This document shows, piece by piece, positions 8,424 through 17,252 of a DNA stretch of 41,657 bases (position 1 is its first letter; every line of letters starts with the position of its first letter). Made by a program: the position numbers and the translations under genes. Origin of the DNA: Thermoproteota archaeon (lineage in GTDB: Archaea > Korarchaeota > Korarchaeia > Korarchaeales > Korarchaeaceae). The notes beneath the pieces are model-generated. The model worked only from the letters and a program-made list of their open reading frames with translations, was not told the DNA's origin and did no database searches. Location of the stretch: NCBI GenBank assembly GCA_027491735.1, contig JAOZGP010000015.1, positions 1-41,657 on the forward strand. Direction: 5' to 3'.

Positions 8424-9611
8424 TCAGAACATCCTGCCCATACAAGAAAGTTTTTTTAACACCTCCTTAACCCTCTTTCTTGCCGATTCAAGATCATCAG
8501 GCTTGTGAACCAATCTGCCACCCTCCAAGAACTTTCTGTAGGCCAAGACCATCTCCTTGCCGCACACATTACATCTGGGAGGACTGTTTCCGGTCAGCAC
8601 AACCTTGTATGTCAGGTGATCCTCGCACACATACACATCCTTCGATCCGGCCATCACGCCCCTCTTGGCGACTGGTCCTCCCTCAACCTCCACTATGTCC
8701 ATACCGAAGTCAATCGGTCTAGCTCCTGTTATGTAAGTTCCAACACCGAAGGCATCTGCCCCGGCTTTTGATAACCTCATGACGGACTTCTCATTGAGAC
8801 CACCCGAGACGAATATCTTCACATGTTTGTAGCCTCGTATGTCCAGTTCCCATCTGACCTCACGTACGATCTTCTCAAAGTCTCCCCTTCTGGAGAATGG
8901 AGTATCCAGTCTGACTCCGTCAAGCCTTTCCCCCAAGGTTTTGGCAGCCATTAGGGACTCCGTTTTTTCGTCATAAAATGTATCCACTAGAGCTACCCTC
9001 GGTATCTCCGGAGGAAGCACCTCGTCATAAGCTTTCCAAGCTTCTGCTGGATCGTTGAATAGAATTATCATCGCGTGCGGCATCGTTCCCAGCGGATTAA
9101 TTCCAAGCTCCTCTAAGAGGATGCCCGATGATCCATCCAAGCCTCCTATCAGGCTGGCTCTCTCAAAAGCTAAGCTCACAGCAGGGTGGCTTCTCCTTAT
9201 GCCGAAGTTAACAACGGGCTTGCCACCAGCGGCAAGCTTGACCTTAGCTGCTGCTGTGGCGACCCCCGATAGACTACAGAGAAATCCGAGTATCGTGGTC
9301 TCCAAGGCCCCGAACTCGTCGTAAGGTCCTTCTATCTTCATTACCGGCATGCCAGGCATAAATATATCTCCATCCCTGAGGGAGTAAAGATCCACGTTCC
9401 TTCCTGTGAGAAGCTGAACTACCTCCTCAACGCCTGCCAGGACTCCCCAGCTCCACTCCTCGTTTGGAAGAGATCTTGCTGAAACTTCCATTACTACCTT
9501 CTTGCTGGCTAAATCCTTGGCCTTGAGAATCCTCATGGTCCTCAGGAAGTAGACGTCCACAACCTTTCCTTCCTCTATCTCGTCACCGGATACAACGTAG
9601 AACTTCCTCAT
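8424..9611 (-). CDS. pncB: Nicotinate phosphoribosyltransferase
   Basis: A 395-aa enzyme making nicotinate mononucleotide from nicotinate and PRPP (NAD salvage). Family features are VVMEVSARSLPN near the N-terminus, FGIRRSHPAVSLAF (about residue 136, active-site histidine region) and VRLDTPFSRRGDF. The phosphate-binding region reads KIFVSGGLNEKSVMRL and GADAFGVGTYI. A C-terminal zinc-ribbon-like module with CEDH and CNVCGKEM is present, as in archaeal members of the family. The ATG is preceded by a GGAGG site. It is the last gene before tRNA-Asn and the AT-rich island. Confidence 0.93.
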   Translation of the reverse strand: MRKFYVVSGDEIEEGKVVDVYFLRTMRILKAKDLASKKVVMEVSARSLPNEEWSWGVLAGVEEVVQLLTGRNVDLYSLRDGDIFMPGMPVMKIEGPYDEFGALETTILGFLCSLSGVATAAAKVKLAAGGKPVVNFGIRRSHPAVSLAFERASLIGGLDGSSGILLEELGINPLGTMPHAMIILFNDPAEAWKAYDEVLPPEIPRVALVDTFYDEKTESLMAAKTLGERLDGVRLDTPFSRRGDFEKIVREVRWELDIRGYKHVKIFVSGGLNEKSVMRLSKAGADAFGVGTYITGARPIDFGMDIVEVEGGPVAKRGVMAGSKDVYVCEDHLTYKVVLTGNSPPRCNVCGKEMVLAYRKFLEGGRLVHKPDDLESARKRVKEVLKKLSCMGRMF

Positions 9612-9680
9612 CCTCCTACCGAGGAATTATTCACCACTGTAACGACAAAAAATTAACTATTTCAGGGTTGAGTTAGGGAG

Positions 9681-9754
9681 CGGCGGGGGTGGGACTCGAA
9701 CCCACGACCTTCCGGTTAACAGCCGGACGCTCTACCTAGCTGAGCTACCCCGCC
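9681..9754 (-). tRNA. tRNA-Asn (GTT)
   Basis: On the minus strand the acceptor stem is GGCGGGG/CCCCGCC with discriminator G. The D stem is GCTC/GAGC, and the anticodon loop is CTGTTAA with anticodon GTT. The T arm is GTGGG-TTCGAGT-CCCAC. It is 74 nt with no intron. It marks the left border of an AT-rich island lying on its 5' side. Confidence 0.95.
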
Positions 9755-10005
9755 GTGAAAAACTGCTGTCCTATCCCCTGCAATCCTAAATTTAAGTGTT
9801 TAGTTCGATGAGAAGTGGAGGTAAGATGTTAATTTAAGAAATTGATAAGATTATAAGATTGATTTTTACAGAGTAATGAGAAAAAGCCTAAAGCCTCGGT
9901 GAGGGGATGAATCAGGGAGGCAGGACTTTTCTTTTAGTTTTAATCCCTATCATGACTTTCAGGACGGCGTACACACCTGTAAGCTTTTCTCTTTCCAATT
10001 AGTGC
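9755..10005. other. AT-rich non-coding stretch upstream of tRNA-Asn, with small hairpin
   Basis: No gene is seen. A small hairpin CCTC-GGT-GAGG (9894-9904) precedes GGATGAATC. This layout recalls the ends of IS200/IS605 elements, but no transposase or second end was found, so the resemblance is weak. The right part (from 9941) is one copy of the repeat shared with 40813-40896. Base composition is much more AT-rich than the core genes. Confidence 0.4.
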
Positions 10006-10030
10006 ATGTTAGGTCTAGTTGGGAAGGTTG
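9941..10030 (+). repeat. Dispersed repeat, copy A
   Basis: This ~90-base segment aligns by hand with 40813-40896 at 72 of 84 aligned positions, with two small gaps. Eleven of the 12 differences are transitions. It ends inside the first codons of a small ORF that starts MLGL(V/I)GKV in both copies. Both copies lie beside tRNA genes and open AT-rich islands. Confidence 0.8.
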
Positions 10031-10204
10031 TAGCGAATAGTGAGCACATCGAAGCGATGTTCAAGGCTGTAAAGAAGATAGGATGGAGCAGGGAATGGTA
10101 TTGAGGTTGAAGTTGTGAGGAAATACAGGCAGAAATTTAATGGAAATGGCAGGAATGGGAAGAATGCTGAGGCTGTTAAGCAAAATGTGGAGATGACAGC
10201 ATGA
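10006..10204 (+). pseudogene. Frameshifted small ORF, unknown
   Basis: The frame starting MLGLVGKVVANSEHIEAM stops after 32 codons. A shift of one base near 10080 restores a continuous product through DGAGNGIEVEVVRKYRQKF to a stop at 10202-10204. That stop overlaps the next ATG (ATGA) as in a normal operon. I read it as a ~65-aa protein gene broken by a single indel. The family is not recognised. The start region is shared with the small ORF at 40872. Confidence 0.5.
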
Positions 10205-10365
10205 GAAAGATTCTCATCTCTAAAAGTTACATCCTGCTCAGATCAGGAAATCTGGAATTCTTTGTAGGCAGGAGATACTTCAGAATGCTGAGGGCTGCGA
10301 TAGAGGAGACAGAGAAAATGAGGGATGGAACATCAAGAGTAATTGACCTTGAATTTCAGTTTTAA
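10201..10365 (+). CDS. Small 54-aa protein, unknown
   Basis: An intact small frame beginning MRKILISKSYILLRSG and ending RVIDLEFQF, starting in ATGA overlap with the preceding frameshifted ORF. It has no membrane segment and is mixed in charge. It is not recognised. It lies in the AT-rich island, and the coupled start is the main argument that it is or was a real gene. Confidence 0.4.
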   Translation: MRKILISKSYILLRSGNLEFFVGRRYFRMLRAAIEETEKMRDGTSRVIDLEFQF

Positions 10366-10376
10366 ATTTTAGCAAT

Positions 10377-10847
10377 TTACAGCTCCAGCGTTTCTTCAAG
10401 TTTTTTACAATCTTTTTTAACATCGTAGCTATCAAATCCCTCTTCTCTCACTTTTTCAATCAGGTAATCGTCAGCTGCAACGAGCTGAGAGTTACAAGTG
10501 CCGACAGCAGATGGATGGAGTCATCCGCAGAAATATGTCTCTCAAGGATTACCCGCCATGAAGCTTGCACGAGCTGTGAAGTAACGGGAACAAGTACAAG
10601 ACTATCTTTCTTTACAAGCTCCATTGTTTTTTCGAGTATGGTTGCAATTACTGTATCTCTTTCATCGGGATTTATTTCACCTCTTCTGCATTTCCTGTCT
10701 ACTGCTGCGATACTCTCACTCAAAGTCCATTGAGATGTAACAACTACAACCTCTCCTATTTCACAAGCTGCAAAAATCTTGGAGATGGTTTCGCTGCCTG
10801 TCTCCTGAGAAAATTCCTCATGCAGAAGTGTCGAGGTAGATCTTCAT
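10377..10847 (-). pseudogene. VapC-like PIN-domain toxin, frameshifted pseudogene
   Basis: Joining three frames gives a full VapC-like PIN ribonuclease. It starts MKIYLDTSA (first acidic residue D of the PIN site). A frameshift near 10816-10825 then leads into EEFSQETGSETISKIF and TLSESIAAVDRK, and on through the middle region LVPVTSQLV...SADDSIHLLSAL (the conserved D..IHL). A second frameshift near 10491-10505 leads into CNSQLVAADDYLIEKVREEGF and a stop at 10377-10379. The longest intact piece, 10460-10723, holds only the middle. The start overlaps the end of the upstream antitoxin frame (ATGA). VapC toxins cleave tRNA or rRNA; this copy should be dead unless the indels are assembly errors. 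Confidence 0.7.
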
Positions 10848-11043
10848 CTTTCCCGCATATCCACTACTATTTTTGATAGAGGCTTGCCTTTCTTGAGAAT
10901 TTCCCTCGTTTTTCCAGATCAGCTCTCTTGAAATCTATGCTGAGCCTGTTAGCAAAATCTTCGATCATCGATACAGCTTCCTCTCTGCTCATCGTGCATA
11001 TTCCAGCTCTGAAAAATCTCTCAGCAAGCCTTGAAGTTGCCAT
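10844..11043 (-). pseudogene. Antitoxin partner of the VapC-like toxin, frameshifted
   Basis: Starting at the ATG at 11041-11043, the frame reads MATSRLAERFFRAGICTMSREEAVSMI...RADLEK. It then shifts at a homopolymer near 10908-10913. The alternative frame continues REILKKGKPLSKIVVDMRER and stops in ATGA overlap with the toxin start, the normal arrangement of antitoxin-toxin pairs. A TATA-like TTTTAAATAG (about 11065-11074) lies 27 bases upstream of the ATG, which favours this start over the longer open frame to 11103. The antitoxin family cannot be assigned exactly. Confidence 0.55.
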
Positions 11044-11120
11044 AATGGTATCTATCCGATTATGTTTTAAATAGTTTTGCGGGTAAATCTCAGGCTCGAG
11101 CATTTGTTAAGCATTTTGCC

Positions 11121-11367
11121 ATGGTTAAAAAGCAGATGTCTGGAAAAGTATACGGTGTGAGAAACCCAGTTGATTTGTATGAGGATTGAAGAAGTTATGC
11201 TTAAGGCTTTGAAGATACTCGAGAAGGAGTTAACAGCGAAGGGTTTCTTATCTACCTGCAGGCTATTACCAAAAGATCTGGAGACTCTGTTAAAGAGCTC
11301 AGAGAGAAGACAAAGAACCTAAAGTCTGAATAAGGTCGTTGAGATGTCAAAGAAGTTTGAGGGATGA
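11121..11367 (+). pseudogene. Multiply frameshifted helical protein gene, unknown
   Basis: Four consecutive pieces in shifting frames make one helical, charged protein: MVKKQMSGKVYGVRNPVDLY, then IEEVMLKALKILEKELTAKG, then FLIYLQAITKRSGDSVKELR through KSE, then NKVVEMSKKFEG and a stop at 11365-11367. Three single-base shifts are needed. The product is not recognised. It is a further decayed gene in the island. Confidence 0.5.
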
Positions 11368-11522
11368 TTTCAATTAGAAGATGGAACATCGCCACCCACT
11401 CCCCCCTAAATCCAAAACTCAAGAATGACAACAGTTTTTAATAAGGGATTGAAGATTTATAACAAAAAGCACGGGATGGTGGCGGATGGTAGAAGTTCTC
11501 GATAACTCTCCTGAAAGAAAGG
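11368..11522. other. Intergenic region between decayed island and cdc48
   Basis: No gene of normal size is seen. A TATA-like GATTTATAA (about 11454-11462) is followed by a 26-codon frame starting ATGGTAGAAGTTC near 11487 that runs antisense into the end of cdc48. It is too short to call. The cdc48 stop lies at the right edge. Confidence 0.4.
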
Positions 11523-13736
11523 TCACAGTAAATAGCCCAGTGTCAGTTTACCCGTGTCCCTCATGACCGTGGCCCTCAGGGTTTTCTTAACCTCCTCGAA
11601 GTACTGGAGTATCTCGTCTGTCAGGCTTGGTTTCACCTCATCGAGAGCCCTCATGAAGTGTCTCATATAAATCTTCTCGGCATCTGGATTCTCTCTCAGA
11701 GAGTTCAACGCTGCCTCTCTAACCAAAGCGGCGAGATCAGCTCCACTGAACCTCTCAGTTCTCATTGCTAGAGTCCGAAGATCCACGTCATCGGCCAGTG
11801 GGATCTTTCGCGTTAAGACCTCGAGTATCTTGTACCGACCATCTTGATCAGGGGGACCGATGTATATCAGCTTCTCCAATCTTCCCGGACGAAGAATTGC
11901 AGGATCAAGAAGATCGGGTCTGTTTGTAGCTCCTATGACTATGACGTTCTTTAGAGGCTGTATCCCGTCTATCTCAGTAAGCATTTGACTAACAACCCTT
12001 TCAGTGACGCCAGAATCACTGTAGTCCATTCCTCTCCTTGGGAAGATTGAATCTATCTCGTCGATGAAGATGACTGCTGGAGCGACCTGCCTAGCCTTCC
12101 TGAAGATTTCTCTAACAGCCTTCTCGCTCTCCCCCACCCATTTACTCATTATCTCCGGACCTTTAACGCTTATGAAGTTTGCCCCGCTCTCGTTGGCGAC
12201 GGCCTTAGCCAGAAGGGTTTTACCACATCCTGGAGGGCCATAGAGGAGTATTCCCTTGGGGGGCTCAATTCCCATCCTTTTTAACTTCTCTGGTTCCCTA
12301 AAGGACAGCTCGACTATCTCCTGAAGCTCTCTCTTTGCTTCCTCAAGTCCACCTATGTCGCTCCACCTTACATCAGGCAGCTCTATGGATATCTCCCTCA
12401 GGGCTGAAGGTTGCACCATCCTGAGGGCCTCCTCAAAATCCTTCCTTGTCACTTTTAGCATCTCCAAAACCTCTAGAGGTATGGTCTCGGCGTCAAGATC
12501 TATCTGGGGGATGAATCTCCTGAGGGCGGACATGGCTGCTTCCCTCACAAGGGCTGCCAGATCCGCTCCCACGAAGCCGTGCGTTATCTCAGCCAGTTCG
12601 ATGAGATCTACGTCTTCTCCCAGGGGTACATTCCTGGTGTGTATCTGTAGGATCTCTCTTCTTCCCTCCTTATCGGGGATCGGAAGTTCTATCTCTCTGT
12701 CAAACCTTCCAGGCCTCCTCAATGCAGGATCAAGGGCTTCTGGCCTGTTAGTCGCCCCTATCACTACGACTTCTCCTCTGGACTTTAGTCCATCCATCAA
12801 AGATAACAGTTGGGCTACCACCCTTCTCTCAACCTCTCCAGTTACCTCGTTCCTGTTAGGTGCTATGGAGTCTATCTCATCAATGAAGATTATACTGGGA
12901 GCGTTTCTCTCAGCCTCATCAAATATTTTTCTCAGCCTCTTCTCGCTCTCCCCGTAGAACTTGCTCATTATCTCCGGACCGTTTATGCTTATGAAGTTTG
13001 CCCCGCTCTCGTTGGCGACGGCCTTAGCCAGAAGGGTTTTACCACATCCTGGAGGGCCATAGAGGAGTATTCCCTTGGGGGGCTCAATTCCCAAGTGCCT
13101 GAACAGCTCCGGCTTCTTGAGAGGTAACTCGACCATCTCTTTTATCCTCTGTATAGCCTCCTTGAGACCGCCTATATCGCTATAGGTGACGCTTGGGACA
13201 GATATCCTCTCGGCATCTACGGGCTGTTCCTGAATCTCCACGGAGGTGTTGCTTGTTATTTTGCCGTAAGCTCTGGGAGAAGCACTAAGAACGACCAAAG
13301 GAATGAACTTCTGAAAGGTTGGTATGTAGACGACATCTCCCTTGGTGACCGGCTGATCCAGAAGCCTGTTCCTCACCCACCTGGCGAAGTCCGATCCGAA
13401 CTTCATTATTTGTCCCTGGGGAGCTAAAACCACGCGGGTTAGCTCAGGCATCTCCTCCTTTTTTATCCTGACATGTTCTCCGGTCTTGACGCCGGCGTTG
13501 CTCCTCAGAATCTTGTCCATCCTTATTATCCTTGTCTTGTAGTCCATGGGTATTGAGGGCATCACCCTAGCCCTCGTGACCCTCGATCCAGTTATTCTTA
13601 TGTAGGAGCCGCTTCTCAGCCCTGCCTCCTTCATGACCTCCGGGTCTATTCTAACGATCCCCCTTCCGAAGTCTGATTGTTTGAGGATGTCCTCGACTAT
13701 CAACACGAACTCCTTGTTCTTGTCCCTGCTTTCCAT
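11523..13736 (-). CDS. cdc48: Cdc48/VAT-type double AAA+ ATPase
   Basis: A 737-aa homologue of p97/VCP and the archaeal VAT unfoldase, which threads proteins through a hexamer, probably for the proteasome. An N-terminal substrate domain covers about residues 1-190. It is followed by D1 with GPPGCGKT (about 229) and IIFIDEIDS, then D2 with GPPGCGKT (about 504) and VIFIDEIDS. Arginine-finger regions RRPGRFDRE and LRPGRLEK are present. D1 and D2 share a 107-bp stretch that is identical at the DNA level. The C-terminus lacks the long eukaryotic tail. A TATA-like palindrome CTAATTTAAAATTAG lies at about 13764-13778, upstream of the ATG. Confidence 0.95.
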   Translation of the reverse strand: MESRDKNKEFVLIVEDILKQSDFGRGIVRIDPEVMKEAGLRSGSYIRITGSRVTRARVMPSIPMDYKTRIIRMDKILRSNAGVKTGEHVRIKKEEMPELTRVVLAPQGQIMKFGSDFARWVRNRLLDQPVTKGDVVYIPTFQKFIPLVVLSASPRAYGKITSNTSVEIQEQPVDAERISVPSVTYSDIGGLKEAIQRIKEMVELPLKKPELFRHLGIEPPKGILLYGPPGCGKTLLAKAVANESGANFISINGPEIMSKFYGESEKRLRKIFDEAERNAPSIIFIDEIDSIAPNRNEVTGEVERRVVAQLLSLMDGLKSRGEVVVIGATNRPEALDPALRRPGRFDREIELPIPDKEGRREILQIHTRNVPLGEDVDLIELAEITHGFVGADLAALVREAAMSALRRFIPQIDLDAETIPLEVLEMLKVTRKDFEEALRMVQPSALREISIELPDVRWSDIGGLEEAKRELQEIVELSFREPEKLKRMGIEPPKGILLYGPPGCGKTLLAKAVANESGANFISVKGPEIMSKWVGESEKAVREIFRKARQVAPAVIFIDEIDSIFPRRGMDYSDSGVTERVVSQMLTEIDGIQPLKNVIVIGATNRPDLLDPAILRPGRLEKLIYIGPPDQDGRYKILEVLTRKIPLADDVDLRTLAMRTERFSGADLAALVREAALNSLRENPDAEKIYMRHFMRALDEVKPSLTDEILQYFEEVKKTLRATVMRDTGKLTLGYLL

Positions 13737-13841
13737 CTGAGCTCTAACTAGGATCTCAAGGAGCTAATTTAAAATTAGCTTGGATGTGAGGGAACAAGAA
13801 ACTCATTTTTATTGAAGTTATACATAAGAAGGATTCTTTCA

Positions 13842-14963
13842 CTAGGATACCAACGAGGTTATCGCTCTTTTGCCTACCGCCTTCAAATCTCTGAGCATCT
13901 GCGGCATGACGGCCCAGGTGCTGTGAAACACTATCTCCTGAATTCTGTTTGTTATTATTCCCCTTGATATGGCTTGCATGAGCAGAAAATCAAACTCTTG
14001 GTACTTCTCCAGTTTAACCTCATCACTAGCGAGCTCCACTATTTTCAGCGCGACTTTTCGATCCTCTAATCTTTCAGCAAGAGCAGCCTTGCTGGGAAAA
14101 TCTGTTGTAGACCTGGCCTCCTCCACTATCTCTCGGCCCACATCCTCCAGTAATTTTTCAGCCCTATAGGATATCCTGCTCTCTATCTCGAGCAGGGCCT
14201 CTCTCTCATGATCAAAAGGAAGATCTCTCGATACAACTTCCGCTTCCTCGTCAAGATCCGGAAGAATTTCCTCGCGCTCGGTCTCGAGAAAGTCTGAGGC
14301 TTCTAATTTTATCTCGTTCAGGACTTTCCAACGGCTTATATCGATGGGGTCGTCGGGAAGCAGCTCTTCTTCTGATAGAAGCTGCTCTTCATCTCCTCCT
14401 ATAGCGCTTAACACGTCGTTTAGAGAGAAGAAGACAAGTGCTTCTCTGAGAGCGGCTGCTGGATCGTCTGAGGCATGTATTATGTTCAGAACCCTGTTAG
14501 CTCCCTTGAGGTCATATCTTATGTTGCCCTTGCTGCCTACCTCTGGAGTTGTGGGCCCTACAAGTTTCCTCAACTTATCTGAGAGGTGTTCATGCTCCTC
14601 TGGATCACCGACGAGCACCATTGGGATCACTGGCGCCATGCTGAATACCTTGGGCATGATCCACCACGACTCTCGGTACTCCTCCTTGACGAACATGTAG
14701 AGATCATCTATCTCCTCCGACGACATCTTCCTCACAGTCATCAACACGACCTTGAAGCCGTTTTCCCTGAGTCTGGATATCACCTCAGGAGCTAACCCTC
14801 TGAGATATGCTCCTGGCTTTATCATAGCGAAGGAGAATCTAGGCAGCAGCTCTATCTCTCCAGGATCTGCTTCTTCCTCGATCATTTCCATTAATTTCAG
14901 GTAGACGTCTTTCTCGAGAGGATCTTCCCTATCGAAATATGAGAGAGGATCTTTTTCGCTCAT
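13842..14963 (-). CDS. Nucleoside diphosphate kinase domain fused to a helical C-terminal domain
   Basis: Residues ~20-175 match NDP kinase, which swaps gamma-phosphates between nucleotides through a phosphohistidine. The region has the ATP-binding lysine in FAMIKPGAYL, the GPTTP loop, the arginine in KGNIRYD and the active-site histidine in NIIHASDD, and it ends LREALVFFS. Normal archaeal NDK is about 140-150 aa. Here an acidic linker and ~190 residues of charged helical sequence follow, with no family that I recognise. Its start overlaps the aglB stop by ATGA, so it is the last gene of the long operon. Catalysis is plausible because key residues are kept; the role of the extra domain is unknown. 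Confidence 0.75.
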   Translation of the reverse strand: MSEKDPLSYFDREDPLEKDVYLKLMEMIEEEADPGEIELLPRFSFAMIKPGAYLRGLAPEVISRLRENGFKVVLMTVRKMSSEEIDDLYMFVKEEYRESWWIMPKVFSMAPVIPMVLVGDPEEHEHLSDKLRKLVGPTTPEVGSKGNIRYDLKGANRVLNIIHASDDPAAALREALVFFSLNDVLSAIGGDEEQLLSEEELLPDDPIDISRWKVLNEIKLEASDFLETEREEILPDLDEEAEVVSRDLPFDHEREALLEIESRISYRAEKLLEDVGREIVEEARSTTDFPSKAALAERLEDRKVALKIVELASDEVKLEKYQEFDFLLMQAISRGIITNRIQEIVFHSTWAVMPQMLRDLKAVGKRAITSLVS

Positions 14964-16942
14964 CTTCTTATCCCCACAACCACAACCTCGCTATATCCGC
15001 TGGTCTTACCGACGAATGCTGTCCTAAAGTAGGTCAACGGAAGGCCGAAGTTCTTGAATGGAGAGAGCGCTATCTTGTACAACGAGGTGTTTAGCAGAGT
15101 GTATGTTGGATAAACTCTGTCTCCCTGAGCGGTGAAGTAGCGCATCGCATCATACCTGAGCCAGTCCCGGACATCTCTCCAAGGATCGTACTTAAACCTC
15201 TTAGCTATCCAGAAGATCGCCTGCCATTTGCCTCCTATTCCAAGGTTGTCCACCTCAGCCGGTATATCGACCACAACGTAGGATGCGTTATAACGCATCA
15301 TCACGTCCAAGAGCTCCTCCTCATCGCCTGAGAAAGCTTTGGCTATTTGTCTTATCTGTGTGCTGTTTATGGTCAGACCGTCCGCCAGCGTGACCCTCTT
15401 CGCCTCCAGCTGAATCCAGTATCCGTAGTCCCACCAGCTCAGAACCACCGCCCCTGGGGAGGTGTTGTTCTTTAACCATCCCAGCGTCTCCCTCCAACCT
15501 TGGTCAAAGCCCAGCACGAAGTCCTGTGAGTAGTTGTATGTGTTGTAGACCGACAGGAAGATCGGCATCGCCAAGAGAAGAGTTATCAGTAGGATAGGCC
15601 ATCTCAAGGTTGATATGATCTTTCCGATCGATCTCGAGGTCTTCCTCGTGGAGAGGAGTCTAGAATACCTTCTTACTCTGATGACCTTGGTCTCGGTGTA
15701 TTCCTGGAGTCTGAAGGTTAAATAAGCCACTCCAAGACCTGAAAGAGGAGCTGCTAAAGGAGGAAGCCTCGCAATGCTCTCAGCAAAGTACAGGCTTGTT
15801 ATAGCGTTCACCAGGATGAGCATTGGTACCTTCTCCCTCCATCTTTCCACAGCCAACAAGGACAGACCTAGAAGAATGGGTATCAGGAGATAGCCGAAGG
15901 TCGTAATTGTTGAGCCTGGCGCATGCTCGGCAACAGTCTCAACCACGTTCCCCTTGGGAAGACTAACTCCAGGAAAAACGACCCTCATCAAACGAGCAGT
16001 CAACGGTCTGTAGACGCCCAATCCGAAGAACACAGCCAAGACCATCACGAAGGCAATCGCTGCTGGAATCCTCACATCCCTTCCCTTGAAATCCCTGTAA
16101 CTCAGAAGGGCATATACCAAGGAAGCTGCCAACACAGCCCAAACAAACGTGGCCTCCATCGCTACATACTCCTTTCTGAACGCTAGGTTTGGAAGTGAAA
16201 AAGAAAGTAGGAGAACGTACAGAGGCGGAATCCCTAGAGCCAGAATATCCCTGAGATCCGCCCTTTTGAGCACTAAAAGTATGGCTAAGACAAGCGGATA
16301 TCCCACGAATAGCTGCCTGAATCCGGCCCAGCTCCCTGCAGCTAAAGCTAGGAACACACCACTGGTTCCAGAAAATATAAGTGCCCTCCACAGTTCACTA
16401 GATCTCATTGCTTTGACTGTCAGGTAGAAAGAGGTCACCATCAGGGGAATGGCCAGCTGCTCGTGCCTGAAGAAGCCTGCTTCAGTTCTCATGACATATG
16501 CCCAGGAGGTCACGGTGGAAAATGCTGTAACGAAAGCAGGCCATCTACCCCAAAGTTCCTTGACCAAGAGGTAGAGCGGTATCGCCACCAAGGGAGCGAA
16601 AAAGGCTGGCATGTACACGACGAACTGATAGAGGGTCATGTGACTCACACTAGATACTATTTTATATAGTAATGCCGATATATAGTAGTGCATATCAGGT
16701 AGGATATCCATTGGATTGTAACTCCATGGATGCCATCCCAGAGGGTTGTAAAGCGGAAGATGCCCATGCTCGACGAGGTACTTCGTCATCCAGTAGTGAA
16801 TTAACGGATCTCCTGTGAGCAGATTGACTCCGTACTTCTTCACTGGTATCAGCCTCAAGAAGGCACCCACCACATATGTTATAATGAGAGCGGAGATATC
16901 GAAGATAGGGCCTCTAAATCCGCCTGAACGAGATCTCTCCAA
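14960..16942 (-). CDS. aglB: Oligosaccharyltransferase AglB/Stt3
   Basis: A 660-aa integral membrane enzyme moving a lipid-linked glycan to asparagine in N-x-S/T sites on the outer face of the membrane. About a dozen hydrophobic segments occupy the first ~460 residues. Catalytic acidic residues are in LLTGDPLIHY (first loop) and EAGFFRHEQ. The soluble domain has the hallmark WWDYGYW (about residue 500). It lacks a long C-terminal extension, so it is a short AglB. The start is TTG, one base after rpoL stops, and its stop overlaps the NDK-like gene. Confidence 0.92.
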   Translation of the reverse strand: MERSRSGGFRGPIFDISALIITYVVGAFLRLIPVKKYGVNLLTGDPLIHYWMTKYLVEHGHLPLYNPLGWHPWSYNPMDILPDMHYYISALLYKIVSSVSHMTLYQFVVYMPAFFAPLVAIPLYLLVKELWGRWPAFVTAFSTVTSWAYVMRTEAGFFRHEQLAIPLMVTSFYLTVKAMRSSELWRALIFSGTSGVFLALAAGSWAGFRQLFVGYPLVLAILLVLKRADLRDILALGIPPLYVLLLSFSLPNLAFRKEYVAMEATFVWAVLAASLVYALLSYRDFKGRDVRIPAAIAFVMVLAVFFGLGVYRPLTARLMRVVFPGVSLPKGNVVETVAEHAPGSTITTFGYLLIPILLGLSLLAVERWREKVPMLILVNAITSLYFAESIARLPPLAAPLSGLGVAYLTFRLQEYTETKVIRVRRYSRLLSTRKTSRSIGKIISTLRWPILLITLLLAMPIFLSVYNTYNYSQDFVLGFDQGWRETLGWLKNNTSPGAVVLSWWDYGYWIQLEAKRVTLADGLTINSTQIRQIAKAFSGDEEELLDVMMRYNASYVVVDIPAEVDNLGIGGKWQAIFWIAKRFKYDPWRDVRDWLRYDAMRYFTAQGDRVYPTYTLLNTSLYKIALSPFKNFGLPLTYFRTAFVGKTSGYSEVVVVGIRR

Positions 16943-16943
16943 T

Positions 16944-17246
16944 TCAAGCCACCTCTATCTGTGCGCTTTTCCTAAGCTGTGCCTCTAGATCTGACTTCAC
17001 TGATGAGAAGATTCTCTTCAAGTTATCTAGAGCTTTAAAGATGACCTCTTCCGGAGAAGAACCTTCCTTGACTCTCACGGCAAGTACCCCCTCCTCCTTC
17101 AAGGGATGGGGAACATCAAAACCAGCAAAGATGACCTCATCCATGTCCTGTAGGAGATCAGTTATGGGAGCCAGGAGTGTGTAGGTCTCTCCCTTAACCT
17201 TGACTGTGATTAGATTTTCCTCCTTCTTCAGAAGCTCAACCTCCAA
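16944..17246 (-). CDS. rpoL: DNA-directed RNA polymerase subunit L (Rpb11-like)
   Basis: A 100-aa small subunit that pairs with subunit D to form the assembly platform of archaeal RNA polymerase. The pattern KEENLITVKVKGETYTLLAP, then FAGFDVPHPLKEEGVLAVRV, matches the Rpb11/RpoL fold and its HPL motif. The start is TTG (17244-17246), chosen because GGGTGATC, matching the 16S rRNA 3' end, lies at the normal distance upstream. It sits between the DUF2067 gene and aglB with gaps of 6 and 1 bases. Confidence 0.9.
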   Translation of the reverse strand: MEVELLKKEENLITVKVKGETYTLLAPITDLLQDMDEVIFAGFDVPHPLKEEGVLAVRVKEGSSPEEVIFKALDNLKRIFSSVKSDLEAQLRKSAQIEVA

Positions 17247-17252
17247 ACAAGA

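Noticed and set aside
9885..9960. Right end of an IS200/IS605 element
   Set aside because: Only a 4-bp hairpin and GGATGAATC resemble such ends; no TnpA/TnpB remnant or second end was found.
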